A stretch of DNA of 64,000 nucleotides from Roseiterribacter gracilis. Its GTDB lineage: Bacteria; Pseudomonadota; Alphaproteobacteria; BOG-932; Roseiterribacteraceae. The notes beneath the pieces were generated by a model that was not told the origin of the DNA, ran no database searches, and saw only the letters and a list, made by a program, of their open reading frames with translations. Location: assembly GCA_018332375.1 (NCBI GenBank), contig BOPV01000001.1, forward strand, positions 1,240,001 through 1,304,000. The letters run 5' to 3'. Within the stretch, counting starts at the first letter, position 1. Every line of letters begins with the position of its first letter. This document shows positions 60,973 through 64,000 of the stretch, piece by piece. The position numbers and the translations under genes are program-made.

Positions 60973-63957
60973 TTAGAGCTGCGCAATCCGCTCTTCAACG
61001 GCCGCAAAACTGGGCTCCAGCTGTCCCAATTCTGCATTTGCAGCGCCGAGATTGCCCTCAAAGAGCGCCATTTCGATCGTTCGTGCGACCTCGCCCAGGT
61101 GCCGCGCGCCGATCGTGAGCGATCCACCTGCGACGGCATGTGCGCTTCGGCCTGCCGCGGTCAGGTCCCCCGCTTCGACCGCCTGGAACAGCGCCTTGAG
61201 CTGTTCGCGGGTGGTGTTCGCGTAATCCTGCGCAATGCGGCGCGCCTCGTCGGGCTCGAACAGATCGGCATAGGGCGAGAAATCGAAGATCGCGAGATCG
61301 TCGACCGCAGCCGCAGCCGCCTCTTCCACCGCCACTGCATGCGGATCGGCGCCGATCCATTTCGTCAGCATCGCGCGCAACCGGCGCGGATCGATCGGCT
61401 TGTGCAGAAAATCATCCATGCCGCTGTCGAAACACCGGCGTTGTTCTTCCTGCATCACGCTCGCCGACAGCGCGACGATCGGCATCGGCGGCAGACCCGA
61501 TCGCGCTTCGCGTGCGCGCACCATGCGCGTCAGCCCGAACCCGTCGAGCACCGGCATATGGCAGTCGGTCAACAGCAGGTCGAATGTCTCGCCCGCTTCG
61601 ATCAGCTTCAGCGCCTGCGCGCCGTCTTCGGCCAGCACCGCCGTCAGGCCTAGCCGTTCGAGCATCTTGCGCACGACGACGCGGTTCGACGGATGGTCTT
61701 CGGCCACCAGCACGCGCGCGCCGACGCGCGGTGCAAGCGCCTCGACCGCTTTCTCGTCGGCTTGCGTCGACAGGCTCGCGGGCGCTTTGCGTCCGGCTGC
61801 AAGCGCAACCGCGGCAATCAATTGCGACGGCCGCGTCGGCTTGGCCGCGATCGGGCGATCGCGGTCGGTGCCTTCGGGCTGCATGCCGCGCGGCAACAGC
61901 AACACCGATGGACCGTGCCCGCCGTCGCTTGCTGCTTCGAACAACTGAATCGCGCCGTCGTGATTGGCGATCATCGCACCCGCCGCGCGCAACGGCGCCG
62001 ACAGGCCGGCGCGTAGCACCGGTGCGATCGCGTCGAGCGAAACCGCGACGCCCGCCAGCACTTTGTTCGTGTCGGGCGGCACGACTTCGTTCAAGGGTAG
62101 TTCGACCCAGAAGGTCGAACCGATGCCGGGCACGCTGTCGACGCCGATCTTGCCGTCCATCATGTCGACGATGCGGCGGCAAATCGCGAGACCAAGGCCG
62201 GTGCCGCCATAGCGCCGCGTCGTACCCGCTTCGGCCTGTTCAAACGGACGGAACAGGCGCGCAATCTGCGCCGCATCCAACCCGATGCCGCTATCGACGA
62301 TTTCGATGCGCAACGTGTCGCCCACGCGATTCAGCCGCAACGCGACGTGGCCGCGTTCGGTGAATTTGATCGCGTTGCCGACGAGATTGTTGAGCAGCTG
62401 GCGCAAGCGCGCCGGATCAATCTTGATCGCCCGCGGCAAAAGCGGGTCAACTTCGACCGCGAGCTCGATCTCTTTCGCCCAGGCGCGCGGCGCCAGCAAA
62501 TCGGCCACGCCGAATACGATTGGCTCCAATTCGCTGACCACCGAGTCGATCGCCAGCTTGCCCGCTTCGATTTTTGAGAAGTCGAGAATGTCGTCGATGA
62601 TCGACAACAAAGCGCGCGCCGAGCTGGTGGCCACATCCAGCATTTCGCGCTGCTCGTGGGTGAGCTGCGTGTCTTCGACCAGATCGAGCATGCCCAGAAC
62701 GCCGTTCATTGGCGTGCGGATTTCGTGGCTCATCGTGGCCAGGAATTCCGCCTTGGTCTTGGCCGCGTCGGATGCCGCGGCGCGCGCTTCTTCCAGTTCG
62801 ATCGCGTGCGCTTTGAAGACTTGTGCCGCGTCGGCGATGCGACCGATTTCGTCGCGCCGCTTCTGCCCCGGCACTTCGGTTGCGTGATCGCCGGCGGCCA
62901 GCTTGTTCAGCACGCTGGTCAGCTGCGACAGTCGGTACGCAACATCGAGACCGGCGATCTTCAATCCGACCGTCGCCAAGATCACCGTTGCAAGCACCAG
63001 TGCGAAAGCCAGCAACATCGCATCGTCGCCATGCTTGGTCTGGCGATCGATGAGAAGCGCGGTTTCCTTGCTCGCGACTTCTGATGCGTGGCGCGTCGCG
63101 TTGACCGCGAGGCTGGCTTCGTCAAACCACCCTGCGCTGTCGAGATGGTACGGCACCAGCGATTCACTGGCGGCGAGAATTTCGCGGCGGCGCAGATCAT
63201 ACGGCCCGATAAAGGCCGCGCGCTCGAGCGCCAGATAGGCTTTGGTCGTCTCCGGACCAAGCTCCGACGCGATCAGGGCAAGCTTGCTGCGCGCCGATTT
63301 GATGACGCCGCGCCATTCCGCCAGACGCTGCAATTCTTCCAGGCGGATGGTGCGCTTTGCCGCGATCGCACCCGCGATCAAGCCGCGCTCGCGGCCGAGA
63401 TTTTCGCCCAGCTCCCACAACGCGTCTTTGATTTCGAACGCAACGCCGATCGGATGGTCCATGCCCGGCGGCAAGGATCGTTCGATGGCACGACGCAGCG
63501 TGTGGGCGCGTTCGATTTCCGACGTCAACGCGTCGAACCATTCGCCGCGCAACGTCGCATCGGTCTGGCGAGCATCGAACCGGCGCGTCAAAAGTTTTAC
63601 GTTGCGCTCGATCGAGTCAAACGTGCCGACCACCTCGGCGCGATCCTTCAATGGTCCGTCTCTGACGATCAGTTCCAGCTCGTCGAACATTTCAAGCGCG
63701 GTGTCGCGGCGCTTGATGTATGCGGGCGGCGCTTCGCCGCCCGGCGACGACAAAGCGAGATTGCCGAGCCCGCGCATCGCGGCAAGTTCGACGTCGAGCG
63801 CAAGCTGCAGATCCGAGACCTGGTTGATGTGCCGCGCCAACCGCGCGTCCAAGCTGGAACGCGACGCGTCACTGGCACGCCAAGCAGCGGTGAGGATTAG
63901 ACCGCCAGCCAGCAAAAGAACGATGCCGACAAGGCGAAGCGCGATCGACCGGGACAT
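60973..63957 (-). CDS. Hybrid sensor histidine kinase with receiver and Hpt domains
   Basis: 994-residue BarA-type hybrid kinase. One helix at 8-26, a periplasmic helical sensor region to about 308, a second helix (LLAFALVLATVILATVGLKIAG), HAMP, a kinase core with SHEIRTPMNGVLGML at about 410 and HATPase blocks (NLVGNAIKFTERG; DSGIGLD; YGGTGLGLAICRRIV; GIGSTFWVELPL), a receiver domain (VLVAEDHPSN; LLLTDCHMPVLDG) and a C-terminal Hpt domain (AHAVAGGSLTIGA). It would relay phosphate to a separate response regulator that is not in the window. GGGGAG lies before the ATG. Confidence 0.92.
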   Translation of the reverse strand: MSRSIALRLVGIVLLLAGGLILTAAWRASDASRSSLDARLARHINQVSDLQLALDVELAAMRGLGNLALSSPGGEAPPAYIKRRDTALEMFDELELIVRDGPLKDRAEVVGTFDSIERNVKLLTRRFDARQTDATLRGEWFDALTSEIERAHTLRRAIERSLPPGMDHPIGVAFEIKDALWELGENLGRERGLIAGAIAAKRTIRLEELQRLAEWRGVIKSARSKLALIASELGPETTKAYLALERAAFIGPYDLRRREILAASESLVPYHLDSAGWFDEASLAVNATRHASEVASKETALLIDRQTKHGDDAMLLAFALVLATVILATVGLKIAGLDVAYRLSQLTSVLNKLAAGDHATEVPGQKRRDEIGRIADAAQVFKAHAIELEEARAAASDAAKTKAEFLATMSHEIRTPMNGVLGMLDLVEDTQLTHEQREMLDVATSSARALLSIIDDILDFSKIEAGKLAIDSVVSELEPIVFGVADLLAPRAWAKEIELAVEVDPLLPRAIKIDPARLRQLLNNLVGNAIKFTERGHVALRLNRVGDTLRIEIVDSGIGLDAAQIARLFRPFEQAEAGTTRRYGGTGLGLAICRRIVDMMDGKIGVDSVPGIGSTFWVELPLNEVVPPDTNKVLAGVAVSLDAIAPVLRAGLSAPLRAAGAMIANHDGAIQLFEAASDGGHGPSVLLLPRGMQPEGTDRDRPIAAKPTRPSQLIAAVALAAGRKAPASLSTQADEKAVEALAPRVGARVLVAEDHPSNRVVVRKMLERLGLTAVLAEDGAQALKLIEAGETFDLLLTDCHMPVLDGFGLTRMVRAREARSGLPPMPIVALSASVMQEEQRRCFDSGMDDFLHKPIDPRRLRAMLTKWIGADPHAVAVEEAAAAAVDDLAIFDFSPYADLFEPDEARRIAQDYANTTREQLKALFQAVEAGDLTAAGRSAHAVAGGSLTIGARHLGEVARTIEMALFEGNLGAANAELGQLEPSFAAVEERIAQL

Positions 63958-64000
63958 ACATCTCCCCTGGGGCTTCCCTGCTAACAGGTGCCGATTTCGG

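Noticed and set aside
1..64000. CRISPR arrays, tRNA/rRNA genes, insertion sequences
   Set aside because: No regularly spaced direct repeats, no transposase-like protein and no recognisable tRNA or rRNA sequence were seen; a covariance-model scan would be needed to exclude tRNAs formally.

Overview
The window reads as chromosomal DNA of a GC-rich Alphaproteobacterium. The evidence is the GC-rich coding DNA, frequent ATGA/TGATG gene overlaps, and the gene families present: a D-tartrate dehydratase very close to the Bradyrhizobium TarD family, SorAB sulfite dehydrogenase, spinster-type MFS transporters, and an alphaproteobacterial PEP-CTERM (Prs) regulatory operon. The genus cannot be read from the sequence. 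No rRNA, tRNA, CRISPR array, phage or insertion sequence was seen.

Layout. 0.2-7.5 kb: catabolic and transport genes (class II aldolase-like protein, two tandem paralogous MFS transporters, aldo/keto reductase, PEP mutase/isocitrate lyase-family protein, exported YtcJ-like amidohydrolase). 7.8-9.3 kb: sorA-sorB, a periplasmic sulfite dehydrogenase with its cytochrome c. 9.2-18 kb: membrane protein of the lysyl-PG synthase type, an amidoligase / glutamine-amidotransferase / SRPBCC cluster, EamA and LysE exporters, and an envelope quality-control group (ClpP-like membrane protease, HExxH protease, FKBP lipoprotein). 18-21 kb: PiT phosphate transporter and CorA/ZntB-like transporter. 21-24.4 kb: an isoquinoline-oxidoreductase-type molybdenum hydroxylase with cytochrome c and YbaY-like lipoprotein. 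24.6-29 kb: exported amidase and a zinc ABC transporter with a tiny membrane ORF at its head.

29-36 kb: an AAA ATPase fused to a periplasmic LytR_C-like domain, then the Anbu system: circularly permuted ATP-grasp, alpha-E protein, transglutaminase, and, after one inserted oppositely oriented oxidoreductase gene, the proteasome-like protease Anbu. 36-42 kb: a frameshifted exported helical-repeat gene, and a TRAP transporter-tarD operon for tartrate-type diacids.

42-60 kb: exopolysaccharide / PEP-CTERM region. prsK-prsR-prsT and a small membrane protein form one tightly overlapped operon preceded by a sigma-54-like site. Next come a polyprenyl-phosphate sugar transferase, a YdcF protein, a FemAB/CelD-like acyltransferase, a GT4 glycosyltransferase, a GT2-small membrane protein-flippase operon, and two paralogous right-handed beta-helix proteins with different C-terminal tails. 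No exosortase lies in the window. 60-64 kb: a small membrane protein and a hybrid histidine kinase with receiver and Hpt domains.

Main points for a second look: the interrupted Anbu cluster, the amidoligase cluster, the fourth member and promoter of the prs operon, two small membrane ORFs coupled by stop/start overlap to larger transport genes, and the tail-swapped beta-helix pair.
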